From CAYJEQ01 sp964369235 (GTDB taxonomy: Bacteria; Bacillota; Clostridia; Oscillospirales; Ruminococcaceae), in NCBI GenBank assembly GCA_964369235.1, contig CAYJEQ010000011.1:1-52992 (forward strand): a stretch of 52,992 nt of DNA, in the 5' to 3' direction. How positions within the stretch are numbered: the first letter of the stretch is position 1; each line of letters begins with the position of its first letter. The notes beneath the pieces are model-generated. The model was not told where the DNA came from. It made no database searches and saw only the letters and a list, made by a program, of their open reading frames with translations. Position numbers and translations under genes: made by a program. Below are positions 19,601 to 27,504 of the stretch, piece by piece.

Positions 19601-21772
19601 AACTCGGTAATTTACTATACTGAGAGCAGTGATTTAACACCTGTAGTGCCTGATATTATAGGTTCAGTACCTACTGATGGATATACCAAGCTATATGATG
19701 CTGAGAATCCACCACTTATGCCAGGAAGTAATTTCTATCTAAGTGCTATACAGGTAACAAGAGATAGTGAAACCATTCCTGTGTATGATCAGAGTGATTT
19801 GGTAACCTTTGTCTACACAGCTCCAGCCCCTGTTTATTCACCTACATTCTCTAAAAATGGTGGCACAGTGGTAGCAGGAACAGAGATAAAGCTATCTATA
19901 GGTTCACAGGAAAATACAGTTATCTTCTATCGTATTATCGAAGAAGATGATAGCACACCAAGTGACGAACTAACAGCAGCAAACGGTCAGCTATACGATC
20001 CAGAAGAACCTATTGTAATTGACCGAGAGATGACTATACAAGCTATTGGTGAGAGAGAAGGCACAATTAGTGCAGTGGCAGAGTTTACCTTTGAGCTGGC
20101 AGACACACTAGATGAGCCTGATCCTTCGCTGGATAGTGGGGCAGTGGTATTTAATGGTTATAATCTTGAGCTTGATGTAGACAGAGATGCTAGGGTGATT
20201 TATACACTGGATAATAGTGACCCTAAGGATCCAGAAAATGATAAAACCCTATATGGAACTAATATTGTAATTAGTGGAGATCCAGGGGATAACATTACTA
20301 TTAGAGCTTACGCTACAGCAACTGATTACACACCAAGTGAAACAGTAACCCTAACCTACACCATAGCCGAGGAGGAAGACCTGTTAAGAGCAAGTCCAGC
20401 CAGTGGTGCTACAGTGAGAAATGGTGCCACAATATCCCTATCTACATCGGTAACTGATGGTGATATACACTATACAACCGATGGAGGGGATCCCTCACGA
20501 GGCACTAATGGTACCACAGTAGAGCTAAGGGGAACTCCAGGGGAGTTAATGAGCATTACAGCGTTAGTAGAGATTGATGATAATAGTAGAAATGGTAGTA
20601 CATCGGTGCCAGTAATCTTTAACTACTACATTATGGAAAAGAGTATGACACCAACAGCATCAATACCAAATGACGCCATAACCTTAGATGGTGCTCAGGT
20701 TGCATTAATCGCTGGTGAAGATGCTAATATCTACTATACAACTAATGGTAATGACCCTACAACTGCAAGTCAGCTATATATTGGGCCAATTACAATTAAT
20801 GATTCAATGATACTGAAATCTATTGCCACAGAGCCAGGGAAAGAGATTAGTGATATATCTACATATTTCTATGTGGCAGCAGATGATGTAATTCCTCCAA
20901 GAAGTAGTATAAACTCTGGGGAGATAGAAGCAGGATCTACAATCCAGCTAAGCTCAGCTACTGAAGGTGCAACTATCTACTACACAACTGATGGTAGCAC
21001 ACCTAATCCAGATTCACTAGACAGACTCTTTAAGTACGAAGGACAGATAACAATTACCCGACCAGTGACAATATCTATGATAGCTGTTAAAGACGGGTTA
21101 AACCCAAGCCTTGTAAACTCTATTACATATACAGTGTACAATCCACCGGAAGAAGATGAAGAAGATCAGGGAATAACTGGTTTACAGACATCTAATACCG
21201 ACCGACTGGAAAGTAGACGAACCTATGAGTCACAGGAAGAAGGGCCAAGTTATAGCGATATAGTGCTACAAGATGTGCAGACACTGTCTATTATATCTGG
21301 TGAAACAGGTAGTATACCAAGGGAAGCAGAGATATTTGCCCAGCAGATACCTATTACCGATAATGATATATCGGCAGTAAAATCGGTGGCAGGGGAATAT
21401 AAGATTGCAGACCTATTTGATATTACACTTCGCACTAGTGAAGGAGAGGTACAGCCAGAAGGACAGGTAGAAGTAGGACTTCCAATACCTAGTGAGTATC
21501 AAAACGGTATTGTATTTATAGTTAAACTAGGTGATGACGGTACAACAGAGGTTTTATCTACAAGAAGATCAGGTGGCATAGCTTACACCATGGTAGATCA
21601 GCTAAGTAGATATGCAATTACCGTACCTGATGCAGACACATCTAGTGGAATGAATATACTGCTTATAGCCCTATCAGTAGGAGCACTGGCTCTAGTAGGT
21701 GGAGGGATTGCCTTTACACTAGGTAGAAAGAAGGTAAAAACTGCTATATCCGATAATATAGGCGATGAATAG
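13601..21772 (+). CDS. Giant repeat-rich surface protein encoded inside the CIS operon
   Basis: A 2723-residue secreted protein. A signal peptide (1-38, ending AQA-AN) is followed by GLUG-like beta-solenoid repeats (about 110-290; e.g. GLLVGYNDGII, GLLVGENEGYI), Ig-like segments (about 430-930), a Thr/Pro-rich hinge (about 939-1000), a long central beta-rich part, and at least seven chitobiase-C-terminal-type repeats (about 1860-2510; e.g. IYYTTDGSTPNPDS). A C-terminal transmembrane helix (about 2685-2706) and a GRKKVK tail anchor it; no LPXTG. It lies 45 bp after the AAA+ gene and 50 bp before the fibre-like gene, all on one strand, so it belongs to the operon. It could anchor particles at the envelope, form a wall-spanning scaffold, or bind targets. 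Ribosome binding site AAGGAAGG/GTAAGG. Confidence 0.8.
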   Translation: MKFNFKRLSTLMLAIIISVVAIPIQVFEDLGGIITAQAANRYTVGTSDEFRNLYRDGIFAQSSAHIEFTDDFTIYINDFDDGGSLAYVNRDLNATIDGGNHDIRIYSSDYTINNGIFNYIGNNGSINNVNFKMHIFSGHTIRDSKRGEKLGIIANQNYGKISQVTMTPYNAAEITVNVAIDNIDDLTFGLLVGYNDGIIEDVYVEDININFTISSNLWAKIGLLVGENEGYIRNVVVVNTIVLLKTTYTALNYGEDDVYVGIVAGDSRYGDINEVLLYDGSSTEEGYYNGDLSQKVEISGYVLNEIGNGVANYDYEVNQTKSNVFMGYLSGTVGSSAYSNYVGREYESNENTAYFAVNNDDGNSNYSSVIDAINDSGSPFIQLSPGNPGLSWQQEPIAIPSIQEDSSGNLDDLEFIIQHPGNKLDENILVNYEITYSEQGQVSTTGVTPSFSKSPKTLKAVDSIMVDISTSSVANWVVLDDSVVLMAGQSYPIRANISGTNLQTSDFNESSLVWDVSGANVVGGNLVIDAATANDTAISVTATVTIAGIDGGSLQKNLTVDGKVTKIATLNADWQEKLKIEIGDKLYTGVTDFAENHTVLTLNDEGTLVNDTSVAVSITLPIDTWTAGDKDPNFSWSLSGSPVGIALEPSDTNTLTATLTPELWNANNTSFTINFSVTDSTGKKDESLKFIVIKAKPTIELTVADISHTDFSNSGTTISSSSLVYTAGTGVNEETATFTSGDLTGVGSFSYTEVGTPTNANVNISGTTITSTPWIATQAGQQSEEVGVKATFIFDGSSGAATRTVSDSNSNTFNVSVPLSSLSVSNAIDSVVDSWAHSPEVDETSTGQAYLILTQGSTNHRVTDTISDGITWTISPVAPHSISKTGEITYATTAAAASTDYTITADIPDNITIGGTNIDVASPLTNPTATVAVTILAKAAPTPTPVITPTPTPAGDETDSTFSVDDGGNANPTPTPTSQPTPTEVAQPTPTPTGGGTGGEIFNQPQPIDENSNGLITNTRGTFNYDGVIKGMEFNSFDHSVTNMDFTGDIYHSTANMPLLLNRDNALVNMSSRSVEYDEIYRDLYLSTNSSNSNFNVMLEEIDDIPDVEEKFAYIIIDNTNTAINEAIANQSIIRNSDGKLEIAFDEDSLQPKDSKIADQLNISVQNNQLLIITRFTQPGYDYAQGNTLVFEVNSSGDDFQLSSFSNTPNTGVATETYNINGSYTFTPSNQAPFTTTMEQVRADNNADRGFNLIDGSTVTLITETIYKGSVMSNNIAQYVIVGPPAPPFIDPMASDDLSISGNENIRLYTEQGEVIIYFTLTELAPEGKNIYDASDTATPVTFNAGGANSPSEDYYGEVYKVEGSTIDIPFFYDRSNMVITAWTTNSAGDDKSDYIQSSYNDSMREAAPEAQLYITNTANETRRQVEDSPEGNIEFSRDGAKLWLVNADGNSYEAPYEIAYTISQQPIVGPEYDEIYDDVDGIDIQQDLGIDAILYGAVDTVYVYFKGKHPSETYEFEASFQVHFLEGYQSPSISRVALVEGQFVDMDTNVLTGAYLPQGAKLTFEINSQDIPEEFKDSDGDGKITVNGTLSEIGSYQQNIPNIQYAVAPFDKDDTPPTWNSLTSGIKAYTIGSPEIIYDDQTVAAVQESPIELTGTPGQKIVLYIRVNTPSINASENAGVVEQFIFNVQEKLGDLTYTIIDGNEEKIIYDSGDADAVMPAGLKVGDVINININNADLSAPTEIYYTTNVGVPDITQAMIDEAQSGLADVDDPNALQLYNSTLGIPVVYSSSKNINIRAVATPPILDTSNNFRKSTSNNIALSYVLEELPDAEITVADPVSETSSPLAVPRNSLVTLSSATENAYIYYTVNNTLASALDPSRYEELLDDLENAEVGTPEYEAAQQALDNEPTKRVESGGSVKVEHGENGRFVLTTIASQILEAGATFGPSQKATFDYSLAKASAPTSNPATMTLQQSEDDDTVSAVIPKDTPIRLISTINNSVIYYTESSDLTPVVPDIIGSVPTDGYTKLYDAENPPLMPGSNFYLSAIQVTRDSETIPVYDQSDLVTFVYTAPAPVYSPTFSKNGGTVVAGTEIKLSIGSQENTVIFYRIIEEDDSTPSDELTAANGQLYDPEEPIVIDREMTIQAIGEREGTISAVAEFTFELADTLDEPDPSLDSGAVVFNGYNLELDVDRDARVIYTLDNSDPKDPENDKTLYGTNIVISGDPGDNITIRAYATATDYTPSETVTLTYTIAEEEDLLRASPASGATVRNGATISLSTSVTDGDIHYTTDGGDPSRGTNGTTVELRGTPGELMSITALVEIDDNSRNGSTSVPVIFNYYIMEKSMTPTASIPNDAITLDGAQVALIAGEDANIYYTTNGNDPTTASQLYIGPITINDSMILKSIATEPGKEISDISTYFYVAADDVIPPRSSINSGEIEAGSTIQLSSATEGATIYYTTDGSTPNPDSLDRLFKYEGQITITRPVTISMIAVKDGLNPSLVNSITYTVYNPPEEDEEDQGITGLQTSNTDRLESRRTYESQEEGPSYSDIVLQDVQTLSIISGETGSIPREAEIFAQQIPITDNDISAVKSVAGEYKIADLFDITLRTSEGEVQPEGQVEVGLPIPSEYQNGIVFIVKLGDDGTTEVLSTRRSGGIAYTMVDQLSRYAITVPDADTSSGMNILLIALSVGALALVGGGIAFTLGRKKVKTAISDNIGDE

Positions 21773-21822
21773 TAGAACAAGTGGCAGAAGACGAAATTTA
21801 AAATGAAAAGAGGCTATCTATA

Positions 21823-23634
21823 ATGCTTAATAGAAAGTATTACCCATTTGAGCGCAATAGTTATTATTTCGGCAAGCTACTAACTGCAAAGGATTTTGAA
21901 TCTGAGCAGAAGTATTTTAACGACAAGCGTCGATTTACCAATAGGTTAATGGGTGCAAATGGTATAGTAGCTGGCATGGGTGTTATTAGAGCAGACGATG
22001 CCTCCGTGGTAATTCAAGCTGGATGCGCACTAGACGCATCCGGCAGAGAGATAGTAATGCCAGAAACACGAGTGGTTAAGCTTTCCACAATAGAGGGTTA
22101 CCAGAGCTTAACCACATCTGTGGCATATCTAGGCATTAGCTATAAGGAAATACCTACGGACAAAGTCTATGCAGTAATGGCTCAGGACGCCAGTGGTCAG
22201 GAAGCTTACAACAAGATGCGTGAAGAATATCAGCTGGTGTTAATGGACGAAGTAGCTGTGGAAAACATCAGAAAACCTATGGATGATTTTGTTGAGCGCA
22301 AGGTGCTTTACTCCGATGGCGATGTAGAGGTAGTCCAGTATACACCATTATACCTACCTTTAAGTGACAATATGATTATAAAAACCCAGATTAGAAAAAT
22401 CGGCATGGGTACAGGGGATTACTCCTTCTGTTATGATCTGACTACACCTAATTTTGAGAATGAACAATCTCAGAAAAAATTCTCAGCCGGTGGAAATAAT
22501 CTGCGACTATCCCATGGTGATGTTAGAACATTTACCTATATTTTAAAACCAGAGGAGCATATCTGGGGTGCTAGTGGAACGGTGGCTATTACTGCCAGTG
22601 AGCTAGTAGTACAAAAAAACGGAGAAATATTCCCACTAAAGGAAAATTTCGAGATGGCTATTAAACCTATTGGCAAAACTGTTGAGGAGTTCTATCTGTC
22701 AGAGTATTATAATTCTCCAATGGATAAAGCCTTAGATGAGCTATATGATCAGCGTTTGTGGATAGGAAAACTTAATCTAATTAGACAGAATAATCAGATT
22801 ATTATTGACACAGTGGTGCCTACACCTTTTGATCAGTATTCCTACAACCCACAGCAGTTAATGATGATAAGAAGGCTAGAAGCCTACTACCCATCTACTA
22901 TATCCTCCATGGCAAGCAGTGAGAACTTCTACCATCCACAGGGGGAGAATAGTCCATCATCTTCTAGCGAAAGAAGGATGACCAGTGGGGTATTTGATCT
23001 AGGTATAAGCCTTGGACATGATAGGAAGAAAGCTGTTTTCTCCCATGAAATTATGCATGGGCTAGGAAAAGGCCCTGTATATGTAGATGTTTCCCTAGAG
23101 TATATTAACGCTGGGGAACCAGGTAAGGAAAGCACTGAGATTATCCTAGGGGATAAGGCTATCTTTGCTGAGGAAGAAGGAGCACTTACTGCTGATCGTA
23201 TCTACAATGTGCAAACAGCTGTTAAGGCACTGCCAGACAGAGGAACATTTATTGTAGGAGCAAAGCTTGGCGATAACACAGGGCTGATTAGCCTTCGTGT
23301 AAGATGGTTTGCCTATAGAGCAGATGAGATTGATAATGAGTTTAAGCCAACAGGGGATAGTAAACCATATATTCTGGTTAATCCAGATACCATTGTTATT
23401 AAACCTAAGGCTACAGCTCACATTTCACCTATATTTGTAAATATGCCAACAGAGCCTTGTAACTACAGCCTAGTAGATGGACAGGGTGGCAGTATCGATC
23501 AGAACGGTGTGTACACTGCACCAGCTAAAGAAGGCGTGTACGAAGTGCGCATTGAAGCTGTTAGCAATCCATTTATCTATACCCATGCTTTTGTGATAGT
23601 ATCTCAAAATAAAAAAGAAGAGGACACTAATTAG
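21823..23634 (+). CDS. CIS fibre- or baseplate-associated protein with Ig-like C-terminus
   Basis: A 603-residue soluble protein without signal peptide. The N-terminal YYFGKLLTAKDFESEQKYF segment (residues 13-31), continuing into NRLMGANGIVAGMGV and the GCALDASGREI motif, matches a domain I recall from proteins of extracellular CIS gene clusters. The middle is a beta-rich region. The last ~90 residues are an Ig-like domain containing the 'G-x-I-D-Q-N-G-V-Y-T-A-P' pattern. It probably sits on the particle surface or baseplate. It is located between the giant surface protein and the membrane module, so contact with the envelope proteins is conceivable. The family's exact role is unknown to me. 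Ribosome binding site AAAGAGG. Confidence 0.6.
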   Translation: MLNRKYYPFERNSYYFGKLLTAKDFESEQKYFNDKRRFTNRLMGANGIVAGMGVIRADDASVVIQAGCALDASGREIVMPETRVVKLSTIEGYQSLTTSVAYLGISYKEIPTDKVYAVMAQDASGQEAYNKMREEYQLVLMDEVAVENIRKPMDDFVERKVLYSDGDVEVVQYTPLYLPLSDNMIIKTQIRKIGMGTGDYSFCYDLTTPNFENEQSQKKFSAGGNNLRLSHGDVRTFTYILKPEEHIWGASGTVAITASELVVQKNGEIFPLKENFEMAIKPIGKTVEEFYLSEYYNSPMDKALDELYDQRLWIGKLNLIRQNNQIIIDTVVPTPFDQYSYNPQQLMMIRRLEAYYPSTISSMASSENFYHPQGENSPSSSSERRMTSGVFDLGISLGHDRKKAVFSHEIMHGLGKGPVYVDVSLEYINAGEPGKESTEIILGDKAIFAEEEGALTADRIYNVQTAVKALPDRGTFIVGAKLGDNTGLISLRVRWFAYRADEIDNEFKPTGDSKPYILVNPDTIVIKPKATAHISPIFVNMPTEPCNYSLVDGQGGSIDQNGVYTAPAKEGVYEVRIEAVSNPFIYTHAFVIVSQNKKEEDTN

Positions 23635-23688
23635 ATAGTGACTCAGCCATTGACAGGTAGGTGATAGAGTATTTATCAGGTATTTAAT

Positions 23689-24567
23689 ATGGATTTACAG
23701 GTGCTAAGAACTGTAATAAAAAACGATGTTAATGAAGTGTCCGTTTGTAGTGACATGAAAAGAGAAAGTGGAACCTTCTACACCTTAATAGCAATCTATG
23801 ATGAGGAAATTCGTCGTCAGGTAGTAAAAAAAGTAAAGGGTGAAGGTGTATTTGCTAAAAATATGGATTTTATCGGGTCTTTCACCTATGAAAATAGTTT
23901 TTGCTTGGTATTTAACTATCGCAGTGAGGTTCGGCTGTGCGATAAGGAAGCTATAATTGCAGACAACTTTAAAAAACGTAAGGAGCTTGCCACAGCTTTT
24001 GTTATGGCTTGTATCGAATCCGACTGTGACCAAGCAATGGGAGAACTACTTTTACAAGATAGAAATATTAATATTGCCGGGGATAGTAGGGTGCATTTTA
24101 ACTATTTTATGGATTTTGCTCAGTATCAGCCTGGGAGAAACAAAGACATATACTATAACAAAGTGGGAGATTATGTCTATGGTATCCTAGCTAGGGAATA
24201 TATAGTTAAATTTGATGATGCTACTGAATTCTATCCAAAAGAACTACAGGCTTTTTTCAAGAAAAAAGAAAAAACCGGTTTTGCAAGCTTTAATCAAATA
24301 CTCACCTTTATAAATCTAATGCCCGACAAACCTACCTCTAGACAGACTGGAATTATGCGACTGTGGGCCAGATTCATGGAGATGTTAACCTGGGCAAAAG
24401 CCCATTCAATGACCTTGTTTATAGTATTTATAGTTGGATTTACACTGTTTTATCTAACATATCAAATTACTGCAAGGCTCTCAGTTAGCAGAAATATAGA
24501 GGAAAATGTAACCTTTAGTGGACTTTACACTATTGGGGAGGTTTATCTAGGAGAAGAAGATTTATAA
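23689..24567 (+). CDS. Single-pass membrane protein with possible pseudokinase domain
   Basis: A 292-residue protein: ~240-residue cytoplasmic domain, one transmembrane helix (about 241-263), and a short external tail. The cytoplasmic domain has a pattern reminiscent of a degenerate protein-kinase fold, as in the type VII secretion protein EssB: beta-rich start with VVKKVKG (about 45-51), then LLLQDRNINI followed by SRVHFNYFMDF (about 120-145) where a catalytic loop and DFG would lie, without the catalytic Asp. This is an impression from pattern only; no homology test was possible. It is followed by a membrane sensor gene 14 bp downstream. Ribosome binding site is weak. Role inferred: coupling the CIS to the membrane. 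Confidence 0.5.
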   Translation: MDLQVLRTVIKNDVNEVSVCSDMKRESGTFYTLIAIYDEEIRRQVVKKVKGEGVFAKNMDFIGSFTYENSFCLVFNYRSEVRLCDKEAIIADNFKKRKELATAFVMACIESDCDQAMGELLLQDRNINIAGDSRVHFNYFMDFAQYQPGRNKDIYYNKVGDYVYGILAREYIVKFDDATEFYPKELQAFFKKKEKTGFASFNQILTFINLMPDKPTSRQTGIMRLWARFMEMLTWAKAHSMTLFIVFIVGFTLFYLTYQITARLSVSRNIEENVTFSGLYTIGEVYLGEEDL

Positions 24568-24581
24568 TAATATTTTAATGG

Positions 24582-27284
24582 ATGGTGGTTGATAGAGATA
24601 TGACCGGACTTAACATTAAGGTGGCAAGGGTACTTGTTGTATTGGCTGCAGTAGCTGCTGTAGTCCAGTCCTTCATACTCTCACCTAATATAATTGATAA
24701 TGTGATTAATATTGGTTCTGCTGGTGGAGATTGGGCATTAGTTCAGCATATTGAGGACGGGGAGATAGTCTTTGATCAGGTTGGGGCTAATGGTGTTAGA
24801 ATGGATGGATTTACCATTAAACAAAATTCTAATGACCAGATAAGTAAAGTCCTAGATTTTTCCGTTAATAGTGATAATATAGTGTGCTTAATTAGAGAAT
24901 ATAGTGATTTATACACAGGTGAGTTTATCAAACAGGAACTTGAGGTATATGACCTAGATAAGTTTATATCTAAAAAAGTAGCTACTTTACCACTGGAAAA
25001 TGAAGATGCTATAAGATATAGATGGGTATCTACTTCTGGGGTAACTGTATTAATGGGCACCAATCCTACAGGGGATACCCTAGTGAGAAATGCCTATGAA
25101 ACCCAGTCCCTGATAGATGTGCAAAACCCTAGCTCAAGAAGCTATCGCCAGTACTATGTAGATCCTAATGAAGGTATCTACGATGTGGCTATTGCCTCAG
25201 AAGATATTGCTTTTGCCACTATGTCGGGGAAGGTGTTCTCAGCAGAGGAAGAGGAAGAAGCAGTGGAAATATACCCAGCTAGAGCCCTTACCCAGCTGAT
25301 GTATCCTATGTTTATATCCCCATTAGACACCAGTAGTGTAATTATAGGAGAGCAGATTTCAGGTGATGTATCCAGTCTAGATATTATAGACGGAGATACC
25401 AGTGTGCTGCTAAACAGTGGGGCGCAGTTTACAGGTATTAGTGATTATTCACCTAAGGATTTACTCCTTGCCTCCTTTGTAGATGAGGATAATTTTGCTG
25501 GGGTGACAAAAAGTATCCAAACCGAGGGCTATGCAGTGGTAATAACCGAAAATGGCATATCCTCAGCCATAGAAAGAATTACCCTAGGGCCTATAACATT
25601 TACCAGTGAAATAATTATTAATTTTGTAATATACTCAGTAGCTATAGTGGGAATATACTGGGCGATTACAAGGATTATTCACTTTGTAAGAACCAGTAGA
25701 ACCCTACTGCTTAAGCTAGTTTTCTCCTCTATACCTATGCTTGTTATCGCATTTGCTCTATTTGGATTTTTTAGCTATAACTCCTATAGCCAGTCCATTG
25801 AGGAAAACTTTAATAAACAGGTAGAGGACGAAGGTAATCTGCTTACTGCTCTTTTTGGCAGTGGTGGATTTGAAACTATCGAGTTTCCTTATGATTATAA
25901 TTCAGAAGACTACAGATATCAGCTTCGTCAGTTAGATACTCGAGAAGTTTACACCAGAACAGGCTATTATGAAGATAATGAGCTGTATATAGGTATTGAT
26001 AGAGGGCGACCTTTATTCTATCCTTTTGAGCTGGTGGGAAACAGCACACTAACTGCCCTATACCGAGAAGCAGCCCTAACAGGTAGCTCCCAAACAGGTA
26101 TTATCGAAGATGAAAACGGCAGAAGAATTACCAGCGTTACCCCTATAGGTGGATCCTCTGGTGATGTGGTTTACCTTATGGAAACAGGTATAGATATAGT
26201 TCATATGAATAGATATAATCAGACATTTATAGGACAGTATCTAATAATCTCTATGGCGTTTATCCTACTTATTAGTACACTTTTAATCTTTGGTTTTAGA
26301 AGGGTGTTAAAGCCATTAGAGGAGATAAAAAATGGTCTGGAAGAATTCTCAACAGGTAATAGAAAAATCCGACTGGAAACCGAAACCGATGATGAATTTT
26401 CCGATATTACCAAAGTATTTAACAAGATGGCAAATGATATCGATACCCAGCTGTACAGTCTTAAGAATTTAAGTGCAACCTACTACCGATTTGTACCTCA
26501 ACGAGTGTTTAAGCTACTGGGTAAGGAACGTTTAGGGGATATTAAACTAGGGGATTACACCCAAGGAAGATATAATGTGCTTTATATAAAATTAAGGCTA
26601 AACTCAGATACACTAACACCTATGGAGGATAAGATCATTAGCGACAGATTCTTTAATATAGTTAATGAAAGCTGTATTAACTACAAAGGCACAATGCTAG
26701 TAGATAGAATTAACCTGCATGATTTAAAGATAATTTGTAGCGAAGATCAGGATTCTGGGGTGGCAATGGCACTGGCTGCACTGGCACAGATAGACAGCTA
26801 TAATGCCTCTGCTTTAATACAAAACAGAATGGAAGCTCTATTTGTACTATATCGCACTGATTTACTTTACGGTATCTCAGGTGATGAAAACCGATACATA
26901 CCTACAATGGTATCCTCAGGGATAAAAGATCTAGAAAATGAGATTGAAAATATTAGACAGTTCTCAGCTAGATTAATTGTAACTCAAGAAGCCTATGAAA
27001 CCCTTGACAATAGCAGGTATTACCATCGTGGTATAGGTTGTGCAGAAAATAGAGATTTAGGTAATCTATATGATTTCTATGACAGCAGTACACCGGAGGT
27101 AATTAGACTAATTAACAATACTAAGAACACATTTGACAAGGCTATGGAGCTATATAATCAGGGTAGATACTACGACGCAAAAAATCTTTTTGCACTGGTT
27201 ATTAGAGAAAATCACCACGATAATGTGGCAAGAAGCTATATATTTAAATGTGAAAAGAAACTTAGTCACCAGTCTATAAAGTAG
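24582..27284 (+). CDS. Membrane sensor with HAMP, degenerate cyclase-like domain and TPR
   Basis: A 900-residue multi-domain protein. It has an N-terminal membrane helix (about 10-32), a large external beta-rich domain (about 40-335, possibly propeller-like), membrane helices at about 340-370 and 375-402, an external sensor domain (about 405-545), a further helix (about 550-572), a HAMP domain (about 573-625), a class III nucleotide-cyclase-like domain (about 640-835) introduced by FVPQRVFKLLG, and a C-terminal TPR-like pair (about 850-895). The positions of the two metal-binding Asp of active cyclases read YIKL and DRINLHD, so it is probably inactive. Alternative start: ATG at 24600. It sits in the CIS operon with two other membrane proteins, suggesting that an envelope signal is passed to the CIS. 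Confidence 0.7.
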   Translation: MVVDRDMTGLNIKVARVLVVLAAVAAVVQSFILSPNIIDNVINIGSAGGDWALVQHIEDGEIVFDQVGANGVRMDGFTIKQNSNDQISKVLDFSVNSDNIVCLIREYSDLYTGEFIKQELEVYDLDKFISKKVATLPLENEDAIRYRWVSTSGVTVLMGTNPTGDTLVRNAYETQSLIDVQNPSSRSYRQYYVDPNEGIYDVAIASEDIAFATMSGKVFSAEEEEEAVEIYPARALTQLMYPMFISPLDTSSVIIGEQISGDVSSLDIIDGDTSVLLNSGAQFTGISDYSPKDLLLASFVDEDNFAGVTKSIQTEGYAVVITENGISSAIERITLGPITFTSEIIINFVIYSVAIVGIYWAITRIIHFVRTSRTLLLKLVFSSIPMLVIAFALFGFFSYNSYSQSIEENFNKQVEDEGNLLTALFGSGGFETIEFPYDYNSEDYRYQLRQLDTREVYTRTGYYEDNELYIGIDRGRPLFYPFELVGNSTLTALYREAALTGSSQTGIIEDENGRRITSVTPIGGSSGDVVYLMETGIDIVHMNRYNQTFIGQYLIISMAFILLISTLLIFGFRRVLKPLEEIKNGLEEFSTGNRKIRLETETDDEFSDITKVFNKMANDIDTQLYSLKNLSATYYRFVPQRVFKLLGKERLGDIKLGDYTQGRYNVLYIKLRLNSDTLTPMEDKIISDRFFNIVNESCINYKGTMLVDRINLHDLKIICSEDQDSGVAMALAALAQIDSYNASALIQNRMEALFVLYRTDLLYGISGDENRYIPTMVSSGIKDLENEIENIRQFSARLIVTQEAYETLDNSRYYHRGIGCAENRDLGNLYDFYDSSTPEVIRLINNTKNTFDKAMELYNQGRYYDAKNLFALVIRENHHDNVARSYIFKCEKKLSHQSIK

Positions 27285-27297
27285 CAAGGAGGATACA

Positions 27298-27474
27298 ATG
27301 GATATATCCAAACTAATTTCTAGTATAACAAGTAATCTTACTAGAACATTATCTTCTCCTGGCAAAGAGCTAAAAAGGGAGATTAAGAGAAAAACTAATC
27401 CCCATACACTGGCAAAAAAAATTACCGATCCAATTACCAAAGAGATAAATAAAAAAACCAAGGGAAAAAAATAA
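27298..27474 (+). CDS. 58-residue basic protein related to the next protein's N-terminus
   Basis: An open frame of 59 codons including stop, with a perfect AAGGAGG ribosome binding site (27286-27292) five bases before the ATG. The product is highly basic (about 17 Lys/Arg) with no membrane helix. It aligns without gaps to residues 2-51 of the MORN protein encoded next: KLIxSxxxxLTxxLSSP corresponds to KLLxSxxxxVTxxMTSP, and DPITKEI to SPLTRKI. It fills the 220-bp space between two membrane-protein genes. Function unknown; it could bind the same partner as the MORN protein's cytoplasmic N-terminus. Confidence 0.7.
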   Translation: MDISKLISSITSNLTRTLSSPGKELKREIKRKTNPHTLAKKITDPITKEINKKTKGKK

Positions 27475-27504
27475 AATCCACATTTAAAGGGGTGAATATA
27501 GCCG

